Shown here in pieces: positions 23,501 to 37,181 of a DNA stretch of 64,000 bases. Source of the DNA: Sacculina carcini (lineage: Eukaryota; Arthropoda; Thecostraca; Sacculinidae); the NCBI GenBank assembly GCA_916048095.2, contig OU696570.1, positions 7,382,928 through 7,446,927 of the forward strand, read 5' to 3'. Made by a program: the position numbers and the translations under genes. The notes under the pieces were generated by a model that saw nothing but the letters and a program-made list of their open reading frames with translations, had not been told where the DNA came from and did no database searches. Numbering within the stretch: the first letter of the stretch is position 1; each line of letters opens with the position of its first letter.

Positions 23501-25110
23501 AATGATGTTAAGTAATAAATATAGTTTGGAAACAGTCTGATGAAAAGATTTCATCATCTTTCATTGTTTGTTTCGTGTTTGTGTTCTGAATTATACCACA
23601 CGACGGGCAGATTTATATATCAGGCGGGTTGAGGGATAATATTTGTCAAAATAAGAACAAAAATATTCACATTTAGACTTTTCTATTGGTTAAGATATTT
23701 ATAGGTTACATTTTTTGCTTTTCAATTTGTATTCATTATATTTTATGGATTTGATATGAATTTTATTGTATGAATTGTTCCGCACGACGGGTGGGTTTAA
23801 AAAAGTGTTTTTAGATCATTTTTTCAAATGGTTCATTTAAAAAAAGGTTTTTTTTTATAAATAAAAATGTTCCGCGGGCAGCAACTATAGACAATAGAAC
23901 GTTCAATTTACCCTGTAGAATTAATCCATACACAAAACCAATGGATTTGACTTCAAGATGCAGAACGGATCGTGTTCGAGTTCTGAATTATTCAGCACGA
24001 CGGGCGGGTTTAAAAATGACTCAGGCGGACTGAGGGGAAATATTGTGTCGAAATAAAAATAATTAAACTTATAATTTTCAATTGAATAATATTTTTATGA
24101 GTGTACCCTATTTCATTTTTATTTTTCCATATTTTTTATGAATTGAATATGAATTTCATGTTATGAATTGCTCCGCACAACTGGCGGGTTTTAATGCTAT
24201 ATATATACATAAAGAAGAAATTATCTGTCTGTCTGTGTATGTATGCTTGAATATGAGGTGACATAATTGCGCTGGCTCATGGTTCGCTGGTTCAATTTTC
24301 AGGGGCTTCAAACGCAAACGAAGCGATGGCTCATTTTTATGAAATAAAAATGTCCCGCGGGCAGCAATAAAACGTTCAATTTCACCGTATAGAATGAATT
24401 CATATACAAAACTTATGGATTTGACTTCAAGAACCAGAACGGATGGTGTTCGAGTTCTGAATTTTTCCTCACGTCGGGCGGGTTTAAATATGAGGCGGGT
24501 TGAGTGAAAATATTTTGTCAAAATAAAATTAAAAATAATGAAATTTAGACTTTTTAATTGATTAAGGTCTTCATGAGTTTGCCTTATTTATTTTTAATTT
24601 GCAATATTTTTATGAATTGTTCCGCACAACGGGCGGGTTTTAATGCGGTTTTAATGCTATATATATACATAAAGAAGAAATTATCTGTCTGTCTGTGTAT
24701 GTATGCTTGAATATGAGGTGACATAATTGCGCTGGTTCATGGTTCGCTGGTTCAATGATCAGGGGCTTCAAACGCAAACGAAGCGATGGCTCATTTTTAT
24801 GAAATAAAAATGTCCCGCGGGCAGCAATAAAACGTTCAATTTCACCGTGTAGAATGAATTCATATACAAAACTAATGGATTTGACTTCAAGAACCAGAAC
24901 GGATGGTGTTCGAGTTCTGAATTATTCCGCACGTCGGCAGGGTTTAAATATGAGGCGGGCTGAGTGAAAATATTTTGTCAAAATGTAAATTAAAAATAAT
25001 GAAATTTAGACTTTTTAATTGATTAAGGTTTTTATGAGTTTGCCTTATTTATTTTTAATTTGCAATATTTTTATGAATTCTTCCGCACAACGGGCGGGTT
25101 TTAATGCTAG
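20524..25110 (+). mobile_element. Helitron-like unit L2 (+), 4.59 kb, fused head-to-tail to L1
   Basis: Begins TCTATATATATAAAAGAGAT immediately after the CTAG of L1, with no base in between. It ends GGGCGGGTTTTAATGCTAG at 25110, followed by T. The first ~3.4 kb follow L1 at a constant offset of 5960 bases, including the GTTACGGCGGTGT subrepeats; the 3' part is shorter. Two short nested units lie in tandem at its end (24200-24659 and 24660-25110). Unit C4 is its mirror copy and shares its private variants. Non-coding. Confidence 0.85.
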
Positions 25111-25583
25111 TGTATATATAAAAGAAATTATATATCTGCCAGTGTGTATGTATGCTTGAATATGAGGCGGCATAATTGCGCGGGCTCAATGGTATAGATC
25201 AGGGGCTTCAAACGTAAACGAAGCGATGGATCATGTGTATGAAATAAAAATGTCCCGCGGGTAGCAACTATAGACAATATGACATTCAATTTAACCGTAT
25301 AGAATGAATTCATATACAAAACTAACGGATTTGACTTCAAGATCCAGAACGGATCGCGTTCGAGTTCTGAATTATTCCGCACGACGGGCAGGTTCATATA
25401 TGAGGCGGTTTGAGGGATAATATTTTGTCAAATTTAAAATAAAAATATTCAGATTTAGAGTTTTTTATTGGTGAACGTATATACAGGTTATATTTTTTGC
25501 TTTTTTATTTGTATTTAGTTTATTTTATGGATTGAATATGAATTTCACTTTATGAATTGTTCCGCACGACGGGTGGGTTCAAA

Positions 25584-25585
<2 letters not shown>
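25111..25585 (+). mobile_element. Short Helitron-like unit (+) before the polarity switch
   Basis: Starts TGTATATATAAAAGAAATTA with ATCTGCCAGTGTG, and ends with CCGCACGACGGGTGGGTTCAAATC. It is related to the + strand unit at 47756-48232 (same ATATATCTGCCAGTGTGTATG start). The TC start is degenerate (TG). Confidence 0.65.

Positions 25586-25638
<53 letters not shown>
25586..25638. repeat. (TA)n tract at the point where array polarity flips
   Basis: About 26 TA repeats. To the left all large Helitron-like units read on +; to the right all read on -, and the two 3' ends face each other across this tract. Confidence 0.95.
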
Positions 25639-25639
<1 letters not shown>

Positions 25640-25640
<1 letters not shown>

Positions 25641-28600
25641 TAGCATTAAAACCCGTCCGTTGTGCGGAACAATTCATAAAAATATTGCAAATTAAAAATA
25701 AATAAGGCAAACTCATGAAGACCTTAATCAATTAAAAAGTCTAAATTTCATTATTTTTAATTTTATTTTGACAAAATATGTTCACTCAACCCGCCTCATA
25801 TTTAAATCTGCCCGTCGTGTGGTATAATTCAGAACACAAACACGAAACAAACAATGAAAGATGATGAAATCTTTTCATCAGAATGTTTCCAAACTATATA
25901 TATTACTTAACATCATTCCCCAATATCATTTGCTTAAGTACTATTTCACTTTTTCCGCTATAATATTTATTGTTAAAATTTATATATTTTCCGCTATCAT
26001 TAAAACCCAATATAACCTGAGTCAAACCTACCCAACCCAACCCAATCATCCAATCTTGACCGCTCTCAGCCTAGTCTGAGGTGATTTAACTTATTAGTTT
26101 GTGATCACAAAATATACTGATGCGATCATAATTTGTAATCAGAAGACTGAGATTATCTACCCCAGGGGTCCCAAACACGCGGCCCACCAATACTTTTCTC
26201 TCAACCCGCCAATATAGTATCGGGACCAAACTGTAAGGCAGCTAAATTCACATTTGTTGCATATTGCGATATAATTATACACCATTATCATATTATCTCA
26301 TAATTCCCGGTTAATGCTTCCACTAATGCATCATATTCATACAGTTGTTATTTTTTGGATTACACCGATATTACAGCCCTTGATATTACAGCCGATATTA
26401 TATTATGCAATCTATATTCTGCTACGTATTATTCCTAATACATATATCATCAGATCGCAAAATATATTTAAAGGTTCACATCATTCTCCAAAATCATTTG
26501 CTTCAGAGCTATTCTACTTTTATCGCTAGAATATTTACTGCTAGCAAAATATCATATACCTCGCTATCATTTATACCCACTCTTTATAGATACATTTAAT
26601 TCGCCCGTCGTGCGGAACAGCTCATGAAATATAATTAATATTCAATTCATAAAAAAATTAGTGCAAATTGAAAAAGAAAAACAAACCCACAGGAAAGTTA
26701 TAGCTAATATAAAAGTCTAAATGTGAAATTTATGTTTCAATTTAGAAAACTTGTTTTTCCACAACCCGCCTCATATTTAAAGCTGCCCGTCGTGCGGAAT
26801 AATTCAGAACTCAAACACGAAACAAACACAAATAAAATTGATGAAAAACGACCAATAGAAAGGTCAAATTTGTAAATTCTTGTTTTAATTATTGACGATG
26901 TTTTTCCCTCAACACTACTCAAATTCACACCCGTCCTTCGTGTGTAGTCATTCAGACGTGTAACACTATCAAAACAATGAAACATCTCTATAATTCCAGA
27001 TTAATGCTTCCTCTAAAACAGCATATGCATATACTTGGCATTGCATGATATTACAACCCGTATCCTTATGCAACTTAAGCGTATGCAACTTGAAATTAAA
27101 CCAATTAAATTACACAGTAAAATTCAGTAGCTTACTTTGTTCCAAGTAGCATTTTACCCGCCCGTCGTGCGGAACATTTGATGTGTAAATATTGAGGACA
27201 ATAAAGACTTTCTATTCAGTATAGTGTAGCATTAATTAAACTGTACGCAAAAAAACCACACCATCCATGCTTGGAGATAATATGATGCATTCTTAATTGT
27301 GATTGGGCTTCAGTGAAATTTAATCGGTGTATATTCCTGTGTAATCGCAAGTGCGCATAATAGCTGTCAAATTGGCAATATGTCCTTTTGACTTTACACC
27401 GCCGTAACTTCCTTCAGATACCCTTTGGAAAATTACAAATTATACCGTATATTAGAAAACAAGATTTCTAGCACGATGGTATAATTTATTTTTATGTATA
27501 ACAAATAGTTACTATGAAATAGTAGAAAAATAAATTAATTTTAGTCGCCCGGTGTTCAAGTGTAATTTTGGATGTATTTGAGAATTTTGCCAATTTTACA
27601 CGTTTTTTGTACCATTTGTGGGTATAAATTATAGCTTATATTGCAGAACACAAAGTTCTCTACACAGTAGTATATTCCTGTGTAATCGCAAGTGCGTAAA
27701 TTGTGATTGGACTTCAGTGAAATTAATTCAGTGTATATTCATGTGTAATCGCAAGTGCGCATAATAGCTGTCAAATTGGCAACATGACATTTTGACTTTA
27801 CATCGCCGTTACTTCCTTTAGATACACTTTGGAAAATTAAAAATTATACCGTATTGTAGAAAACAAAATTTCTAGCACGATGGTATAATTTATTTTCATG
27901 TATAACAAATAGTTACTGATAAATAGTAGAAAAATGAATCAATTTTAGTCGCCCGTTGTTCAAGTGTAATTTTGGATGTATTTGCGAATTTTGCCAATTT
28001 TACACGTTTTTTGTATCATTTGTGGGTATAAATTATAACTTATCTTGTAGAACACAAAATTATCTACACAGTAGTATATTCCTGTGTAATCGCAAGTGCG
28101 CATAATAGCTGTCAAATTGGCAATATGACCTTTTGACTTTACACCGCCGTAACTTCCTTCAGATACCCTTTGGAAAATTACTAATTATACCGTATTGTAG
28201 AATACAAGATTTCTAGCACGATGGTATAATTTATTTTTATGTATAACAAATAGTTACTGAGAAATAGTAGAAAAATGAATTAATTTTAGTCGCCCGGTGT
28301 TCAAGTGTAATTTTGGATGTATTTGAGAATTTTGCCAATTCTACACGTTTTTTGTACCATTTGTGGGTATAAATTATAGCTTATATTGTAGAACACAAAA
28401 TTCTCTACACAGAAGTATATTCCTGTGTAATCGCAAGTGAGTAAATTGTGATTGGACTTCAGTGAAATTAAATCAGTGTATATTCATGTGTAATCGCAAG
28501 TGCGCATAATAGCTGTCAAATTGGCAACATGACATTTTGTTTTTACACCGCCGTAACTTCCTTTAGATACACTTTGGAAAATTAAAAATTATACCGTATT

Positions 28601-29520
28601 GTAGAAAACAAAATTTCTAGCACGATGGTATACTTTATTGTAATGTGTGACAAATAGTTCCTGAGAAATGGGTAGAAAAATGAATTAATTTTAATCACCC
28701 GGTGTTCAAGTGTAATTTTGGATGTATTTGAGAATTTTGCCAATTGTACACGTTTTTTGTATCATTTGTGGGTATAAATTATAACTTTTCTTGTAGAACA
28801 CAAAATTATCTACACAATAGTATAATTTTTATAGCTGTACCATTGCTGGTTTATGAGGAATAGATAGCGGAATATTGACCAAAATATTCACGTTTTTTTT
28901 TGCTAATTTTGCCTTTTTGCTTTTTTGTCATTTACACTTCACACCGCCGTAACTTTTGTTTAATACACTTTCGAAAATTACAAATTATGCCGTGTTGTAG
29001 CAAACAAAATTCTCAGCATGATGGTATTATTTATTTAGATGTGTGATTATTAGTTTTTTAGAAATAGAGAAAAAAGTATAGAAAATCGGACGCGTGGAGT
29101 TTAAATATAATTTTGAATGTAGATTGATTGTTTTCCATCTCACATGTTTTATATTTAATTTTTGGGTATAAATTATAATTTGTTGAGTAGAAAAGAAAAT
29201 TTTCTACACAGTGGTATAATTTTTATAGTTGTACTATTGCTGGTTTAGGAGGAGTAGTCTTCAGAAAATTGACCAAAATTTTCGCATTTTTCAGGGTTCA
29301 TTTTGTCTTTTAACCGCTATAACTTTCTTGATTTCATTTTTGAAATTTAAAATTTAATCAAAAGTGTAGACAAGAAAATTTCCAACGTGATGGTATAAAT
29401 TGAAGGCGGGTAGGCTGAGTGGTGGCCGAATAATAGCTGATAGAAAATGGACCAAGGAGGGTCGAACAGACACACAGACACACACACAGACACACAGAGG
29501 ATCTCTTTTATATATATAGA
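25640..29520 (-). mobile_element. Helitron-like unit C1 (-), 3.88 kb
   Basis: Its 3' end on the minus strand is CCGCACAACGGACGG...TTTTAATGCTAG at 25640, followed by T. Its 5' end TCTATATATATAAAAGAG is at 29520 and abuts the CTAG of C2. It contains a middle segment (25800-26600) that also occurs at an 8465-base offset in C3. It also contains a hAT-like motif at 26163, and seven or so subrepeats with ACACCGCCGTAAC between about 27400 and 28950, more than in other units. No protein-coding capacity. Confidence 0.82.
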
Positions 29521-30407
29521 CTAGCATTAAAACCCGCCCGTTGTGCGGAGCAATTAATAAAAAAATTGCAAATTAAAAATAAATAAGGCAAAGTCATGAA
29601 AACCTTAATCAATTAAAAGGTCTAAATTTCATTATTTTTAATTTTATTTTGACAAAATATTTTCACTCAACCCGCCTCATATTTAAACCCGCCCGACGTG
29701 AGGAAAAATTCAGAACTCGAACACCATCCGTTCTGGTTCTTGAAGTCGAATCCATTAGTTTTGTATATGAATTCATTCTATACGGTGAAATTGAACGTTT
29801 TATTGCTGCCCGCGGGACATTTTTATTTCATAAAAATTAGCCATCGCTTCGTTTGCGCTTGAAGCCCCTGATCATTGAACCAGCGAACCATGAACCAGCG
29901 CAATTATGTCACCTAATATTCAAGCATACATACACAGACAGACAGATAATTTCTTCTTTATGTATATATATGGCATTAAAACCCGCCCGTTGTGCGGAGC
30001 AATTAATAAAAATATTGCAAATTAAAAACAAATAAGGCAAACTCATGAAAACATTAATCAATTAAAAGGTCTAAATTTCATTATTTTTAATTTTATTTTG
30101 ACAAAATATTTTCACTAAACCCGCCTCATATTTAAACCCGCCCGACGTGAGGAATAATTCAGAACTCGAACACCATCCGTTCTGGTTCTTGAAGTCAAAT
30201 CCATTAGTTTTGTAAATGAATTCATTCTATACGGTGAAATTTAACGTTTTATTGCTGCCCGCGGGACATTTTTATTTCATAAAAATGAGCCATCGCTTCG
30301 TTTGCGTTTGAAGCCCCTGATCATTGAACCAGCGAACCATGAACCAGCGCAATTATGTCACCTCATATTCAAGCATACATACACAGACAGACAGATAATT
30401 TCTTCTT

Positions 30408-30460
<53 letters not shown>

Positions 30461-33229
30461 CATTAAAACCCGCCCGTTGTGCGGAGCAATTCATAACACT
30501 TCAGATACACTTTGGAAAATTCAGATACACTTTGGAAAATTAAGAATAATACCGTGTTGTAGAAAACAAAATTTCTAGCACGATGGTATAATTAATTTTA
30601 ATGTATGACAAACAGTTCCTGAGAAATGGGTAGAAAAATGAATAAATTTTAGTCACCCGGTGTTCAAGTGTAATTTTGGAAGTATTTGAGAATTTTGCCA
30701 ATTTTACACGTTTTTTGTATCATTTGTGGGTATAAATTATAGCTTATCTTGTAGAACACAAAATTCTCTACACAGTAGTATGTTCCTGAGTAATCGCAAG
30801 TGCGTCCATTGTGATTAGACTTCAGTGAAATTAAATCAGTGTATATTCATGTGTAATCGCCAGTCCGCATAATAGCTGTCAAATTGGCAACATGACATTT
30901 TGACTTTACACCGCCGTAACTTCCTTCAGATACACTTTGGATATTTAAGAATTATACCGTATTGTAGAAATCAAAATTTCTAGCACGATGGTATAATTCA
31001 TTTTAATGTGTCACAATTAGTTTTTGAGAAATAGGTAGAAAAATGAATAAATTTTAGTCACCCGGTGCTCAAGTGTAATTTTGGATGTATTTGAGAATTT
31101 TGCCAATTTTACACGTTTTTTGTATCATTTGTGGGTATAAATTATACCTTTTCTTGTAGAACACAAAATTTTCTACACAGTAGTATATTCCGTTATTGAG
31201 GACAATAAAGCCATTATATTCAGTATAGTGTAGCATTAATTAAACTGTACGCAATAAAACCACACCATCCATGCTTGGAGATAATATGATGAATTCTTAA
31301 TTGTGATTGGGCTTCTGTGAAATTTAATCGGTGTATATTCCTGTGTAATCGCAAGTGCGCATAATAGCTGTCAAATTGGCAACATGATAATTTGACTTTA
31401 CACCGCCGTAACTTCCTTCAGATACACTTTGTAAAATTACAAATTATACCGTATTGTAGAAAACAAGATTTCTAGCACGATGGTATAATTTATTTTTATG
31501 TTTAACAAATAGTTACTGAGAAATAGTAGAAAAATTAATTAATTTTATTCGGCCGGTGTTCAAGTGAAATTTTGGATGTATTTGAGAATTTTGCCAATTT
31601 TACACGTTTTTTGTATCATTTGTGGGTATAAATTATAGCTTATCTTGTAGAACACAAAATTATCTACACAGTAGTATATTCCTGTGTAATCGCAAGTGCG
31701 TAAATTATGATTGGACTAAGGAGTATAAATATAATTTTGAATATAGATTGAAATTTTGTCATGTTTACATCTTTTATGTTCTATTTTTAATGCTAATCGC
31801 AAGTGCGTAAATTATGATTGGACTTCAGTGAAATTAAATCAGTGTATATTCATGTGTAATCGCAAGTGCGCATAATAGCTGTCAAATTGGCAACATGACA
31901 ATTTGACTTTACACCGCCGTAACTTCCTTCAGATACACTTTGGAAAATTAAAAATTATACCGTATTGTAGAAAACAAAATTTCTAGCACGATGGTATAAT
32001 TAATTTTAATGTATGACAAACAGTTCCTGAGAAATGGGTAGAAAAATGAATTAATTTTAGTCACCCGGTGTTCAAGTGTAATTTTGGATGTATTTGAGAA
32101 TTTTGCCAATTTTACACGTTTTTTGTATCATTTGTGGGTATAAATTATACATTTTCTTGTAGAACACAAAATTCTCTACACAGTAGTATATTCCTGTATA
32201 ATCGCAAGTGCGCATAATAGCTGTCAAATTGGCAATATGTCCATTTGACTTTACACCGCCGTAACTTTTTTCAGATACACTTTGGAAAATAAAACATTAT
32301 ACCGTATTGTAGAAAACAAAATTTCCAGCACAATGGTATAATTTATTTTTATGTGTAACAAATAGTTATTGAGAAATAGTAGAAAAATGAATTAATTTTA
32401 GTCGCCCGGTGTTCAAGTGAAATTTTGGATGTATTTGAGAATTTTGCCAATTTTACGTTTTCGGTATCATTTGTGGGTATAAATTAGAATATTTCTTGTG
32501 GAACACAAAATTTTCTACACAATAGTATAATTTTTATAGCTGTAACTCTGCTGGTTTATGAGGAATAGATAGGGGAATATTGACCAAAATATTCGCGTTT
32601 TTCAGTGCTAATTTTGCCTTTTTGACTTTGTCATTTTGACTTCACACCGCCGTAACTTTATCTTAATACGCTTTGGATAATTAAAATTTATACCGTGCTG
32701 TAGAAAACAAAATTCCCAGCATGATGGTAATATTTATTTAGATGTGTGATGTTTAGTTGCTGAGAAATAGAGAAAAAAGTACAGAAAATCGGACGCGTCG
32801 AGCTTAAATATAATTTTGAATGTAGACTGAAATTTTGTCATTTTTACATATTTTATATTTAATTTTTGGATATTAATTATAACCTATCGCGTAGAACAGA
32901 ATATTCTCTACACAGTGGTATAATCTGTTTGGCTGTATCATTTCTGGTTTATGAGGAGTAGATGTAGGAATATTGACCAAAATTTTCGCATTTTTCAGGG
33001 TTCATTTTGTCTTTTCACCGCTATAACTTTTTTTGATTTCATTTTTGAAATTTAAAATTTAATCTAAAGTGTAGACAAGAAAATTTCCAACGTGATGGTA
33101 TAAATTGTTAGCGGGTAGGCTGAGTGGTGGCCGAATAATAGCTGATAGAAAATGGACCAAGGAGGGTCGAACACACACACAGACACACACACACACAGAC
33201 ACACAGAGGATCTCTTTTATATATATAGA
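29521..33229 (-). mobile_element. Helitron-like unit C2 (-), 3.71 kb, rearranged
   Basis: CTAG at 29521 joins the TC end of C1, and its own TC start is at 33229. The 3' third consists of two short nested units (about 29521-29968 and 29969-30412). A (TA)n run follows at 30410-30459, then a truncated 3' end fused directly to subrepeats at about 30497 with a small tandem duplication (CAGATACACTTTGGAAAATT twice). The middle segment and hAT-like motif present in other units are missing. Subrepeats fill 30500-32650. Confidence 0.8.
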
Positions 33230-36200
33230 CTAGCATTAAAACCCGCCCGTTGTGCGGAACAATTCATAAAAATATTGCAAAATAAAAATAAATAAGGCAA
33301 ACTCATGAAGACCTTAATCAATTAAAAAGTCTAAATTTCATTATTTTTAATTTTATTTTGACAAAATATTTTCACTCAGCCCGCCTCATATTTAAACCCG
33401 CCCGACGTGAGGAATAATTCAGAACTCGAACACCATCCGTTCTGGTTCTTGAAGTCAAATCCATTAGTTTTGTATATGAATTCATTCTACACGGTGAAAT
33501 TTAACGTTTTATTGCTGCCCGCGGGACATTTTTATTTCATAAAAATGAGCCATCGCTTCGTTTGCGTTTGAAGCCCCTGATCATTGAACCAGCGAACCAT
33601 GAACCAGCGCAATTATGTCACCTCATATTCAAGCATACACAGACAGACAGATAATTTCCTCTTTATATATATATATATATATATATCATTAAAACCCGCC
33701 CGTTGTTCGGAGCAATTCATAACATGAAATTCATATTCAATTCATAAAAAAATATGGAAAAATAAGAATGAAATGGGGTACACTCATAAAAATATTAATC
33801 AATTGAAAATTATAAGTTTAATCATTTTTATTTCGACAAAATATTTCCCCTCAGTCCGCCTGAGTCATTTTTAAACCCGCCCGTCGTGCTGAATAATTCA
33901 GAACTCGAACACGATCCGTTCTGCATCTTGAAGTCAAATCCATTGGTTTTGTGTATGGATTAATTATACAGGGGAAATTGAACGTTCTATTGTCTATAGT
34001 TGCTGCCCGCGGAGCATTTTTATTTTTAAAACAATACCTTTTTTTAAATGAACCATTTGAAAAAATGATCTAAAACACTTTTTTAAACCCACCCGTCGTG
34101 CGGAACAATTCATACAATAAAATTCATATCAAATCCATAAAATATAATGAATACAAATTGAACACCAAAAAATGTAACCTATAAATATCTTAACCAATAT
34201 AAAAGTCTAAATGTGAATATTTTTGTTCTTATTTTGACAAATATTATCCCTCAACCCGCCTGATATATAAATCTGCCCGTCGTGTGGTATAATTCAGAGC
34301 ACAAACACGAAACAAACAATGAAACATGATGAAATCTTTTCATCAGAATGTTTCCAAACTATATTTATTACTCAACATCATTCCCCAATATCATTTGCTT
34401 AAGTACTATTTTACTTTTGCCGCTATAATATTTATTGCTAAAATTTATATATTTTCCGCTATCATTAAAACCCAATATAACCTGAGTCAAACCTACCCAA
34501 CCCAACCCAACCATCCAATCTTGACCGCTCTCAGCCTAGTCTGAGGTGATTTAACTTATTAGTTTGTGATCACAAAATATACTGATGCGATCATAATTTG
34601 TAATCAGAAGACTGAGATTATCTACCCCAGGGGTCCCAAACACGCGGCCCACCAATACTTTTCTCTCAACCCGCCAATATAGTATCGGGACCAAACTGTA
34701 AGGCAGCTAAATTCACATTTGTTGCATATTGCGATATAATTATACACCATTATCATATTATCTCATAATTCCCGGTTAATGCTTCCACTAATGCATCATA
34801 TTCATACAGTTGTTATTTTTTGGATTACACCGATATTACAGCCCTTGATATTACAGCCGATATTATATTATGCAATCTATATTCTGCTACGTATTATTCC
34901 TAATACATATATCATCAGATCGCAAAATATATTTAAAGGTTCACATCATTTTCCAACATCATTTGCTTAAGAGCTAATGTACTTTTATCGCTAGAATATT
35001 TACTGCTAGCAAAATATCATATACCTCGCTATCATTTAAACCCACTCTTTATAGATACATTTGAGCCCGCCCGTCGTGCGGAACAGTTAATAGAATATAA
35101 TTAATATTCAATTCATAAAAATTAGTGCAAATTGAGAAAGAAAAACAAACCCATAGAAAAGTTTTAGCCAATATAAAAGTCCCAATGTGAAATTTATGTT
35201 TCAATTTAGAAAACATGTTTTTCCACAACCCGCCTCATATTTAAAGCTGCCCGTCGTGCGGAATAATTCAGAACTCAAACACGAAACAAACACAAAGAAA
35301 ATTGATGAAAAACGACCAATAGAAAAGTCAAATTTGTAAATTCTTGTTTTAATTATTGACGATGATTTTCCCGATTTTTAACACTGCTCAAATTCACACC
35401 CGTCCTTCGTGTGTAGTAATTCAGAAGTGTAACACTATCAAAACAATGAAACATCTCTATAATTCCAGATTAATGCTTCCTCTAAAACAGCATATGCATA
35501 TACTTGGCATTGCATGATATTACAACCCGTATCCTTATGCAACTTAAGCGTATGCAACTTGAAAATAAACCAATTAAATTACACAGTAAAATTCAGTAGC
35601 TTACTTTGTTCCAAGTAGCATTTTACCCGCCCGTCGTGCGGAACATTTGATGTGTAAATATTGAGGACAATAAAGACTTTCTATTCAGTATAGTTTAGCA
35701 TTAATTAAACTGTACGCAATAAGACCACACCATCCATGCTTGGAGATAATATGATGCATTCTTAATTGTGATTGGGCTTCAGTGAAATTTAATCGGTGTA
35801 TATTCCTGTGTAATCGCAAGTGCGCATAATAGCTGTCAAATTGGCAATATGACCTTTTGACTTTACACCGCCGTAACTTCCTTCAGATACCCTTTGGAAA
35901 ATTACTAATTATACCGTATTGTAGAAAACAAGATTTCTAGCACGATGGTATAATTAATTTTAATGTATGACAAATAGTTCCTGAGAAATGGGTAGAAAAA
36001 TGAATTAATTTTAGTCACCCGGTGTTCAAGTGTAATTTTGGATGTATTTGAGATTTTTGCCAATTTTACACGTTTTTTGTATCATTTGTGGGTATAAATT
36101 ATACATTTTCTTGTAGAACACAAAATTCTCTACACAGTAGTATATTCCTGTGTAATCGCAAGTGCGCATAATAGCTGTCAAATTGGCAATATGTCCTTTT

Positions 36201-37181
36201 AACTTTACACCGCCGTAACTTCCTTCAGATACACTTTGGAAAATTAAGAATTATACCGCATTTTAAAAAATACAATTTCCAGCACGATGATATAATTTAT
36301 TTTAATGTGTGAAAAATAGTTCCTGAGAAATAGGTAGAAAAATTAATTAATTTAGGCGCCCGGTGATCAAGTGTAATTTTGGATGTATTTGAGAATTTTG
36401 CCAATTTTACACGTTTTATGTATCACTTGTGGGTATAAATTATAATTTTTCTTGTAGAACACAAAAATATCTACACAATAGTTAAATTTTTATAGCTGTA
36501 CCATTGCTGGTTTATGAGGAATAGATAGCGGAATATTGACCAAAATATTCGCGTTTTTCAGTGCTAATTTTGCATTTTTGACTTTGTCATTTTGACTTCA
36601 CACCGCCGTAACTTTTTCTTAATACACTCTGGAAAATTAAAATTTATACCGTGCTGTAGCAAACAAAATTCCCAGCATGATGGTATTATTTATTTAGATG
36701 TGTGATGTTTAGTTGCTGAGAAATAGAGAAAAAAGTATAGAAAATCGGACGCGTCGAGCTTAAATATCATTTTGAATATAGATTGAAATTTTGTCATGTT
36801 TACATCTTTTATGTTCTATTTTTGGATATGAATTATAACCTATCTTGTAGAACAGAATATTTTCTACACAGTGGTATAATCTGTTTGGCTGTACCATTTC
36901 TGGTTTATGAGGAGTAGATGGCAGAGCATTGACCACAATTTTCGCATTTTTCAGGGTTCATTTTGTGTTTTCACCGCGATAACTTTTTTTGGTCTTATTT
37001 TTAAAATTTGAAATTTATCCTATCGTGTAGACAAGAAAATTTCCAACGTGATGGTATATATTGTTAGCGGGTAGGCTGAGTGGTGGCCGAATAATAGCTG
37101 ATAGAAAATGGACCAAGGAGGGTCGAACAGACACACAGACACACACACAGACACACAGAGGATCTCTTTTATATATATAGA
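33230..37181 (-). mobile_element. Helitron-like unit C3 (-), 3.95 kb
   Basis: CTAG at 33230 abuts C2's 5' end; the 5' end TCTATATATATAAAAG is at 37181. It contains the middle segment shared with C1 (offset 8465), a hAT-like motif at 34628, and subrepeats near 35860, 36210 and 36600. Non-coding. Confidence 0.82.

Larger units (their letters stand above)
14534..25110 (+). repeat. Left arm of 10.6-kb near-identical inverted duplication
   Basis: Contains units L1+L2. The partner arm is 37182-47755 on the opposite strand, with a 12.1-kb spacer. Paired segments add up to 62291 or 62292, so there are almost no indels. Pair-specific variants show each unit is more like its mirror than like its tandem neighbour. 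Confidence 0.9.
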
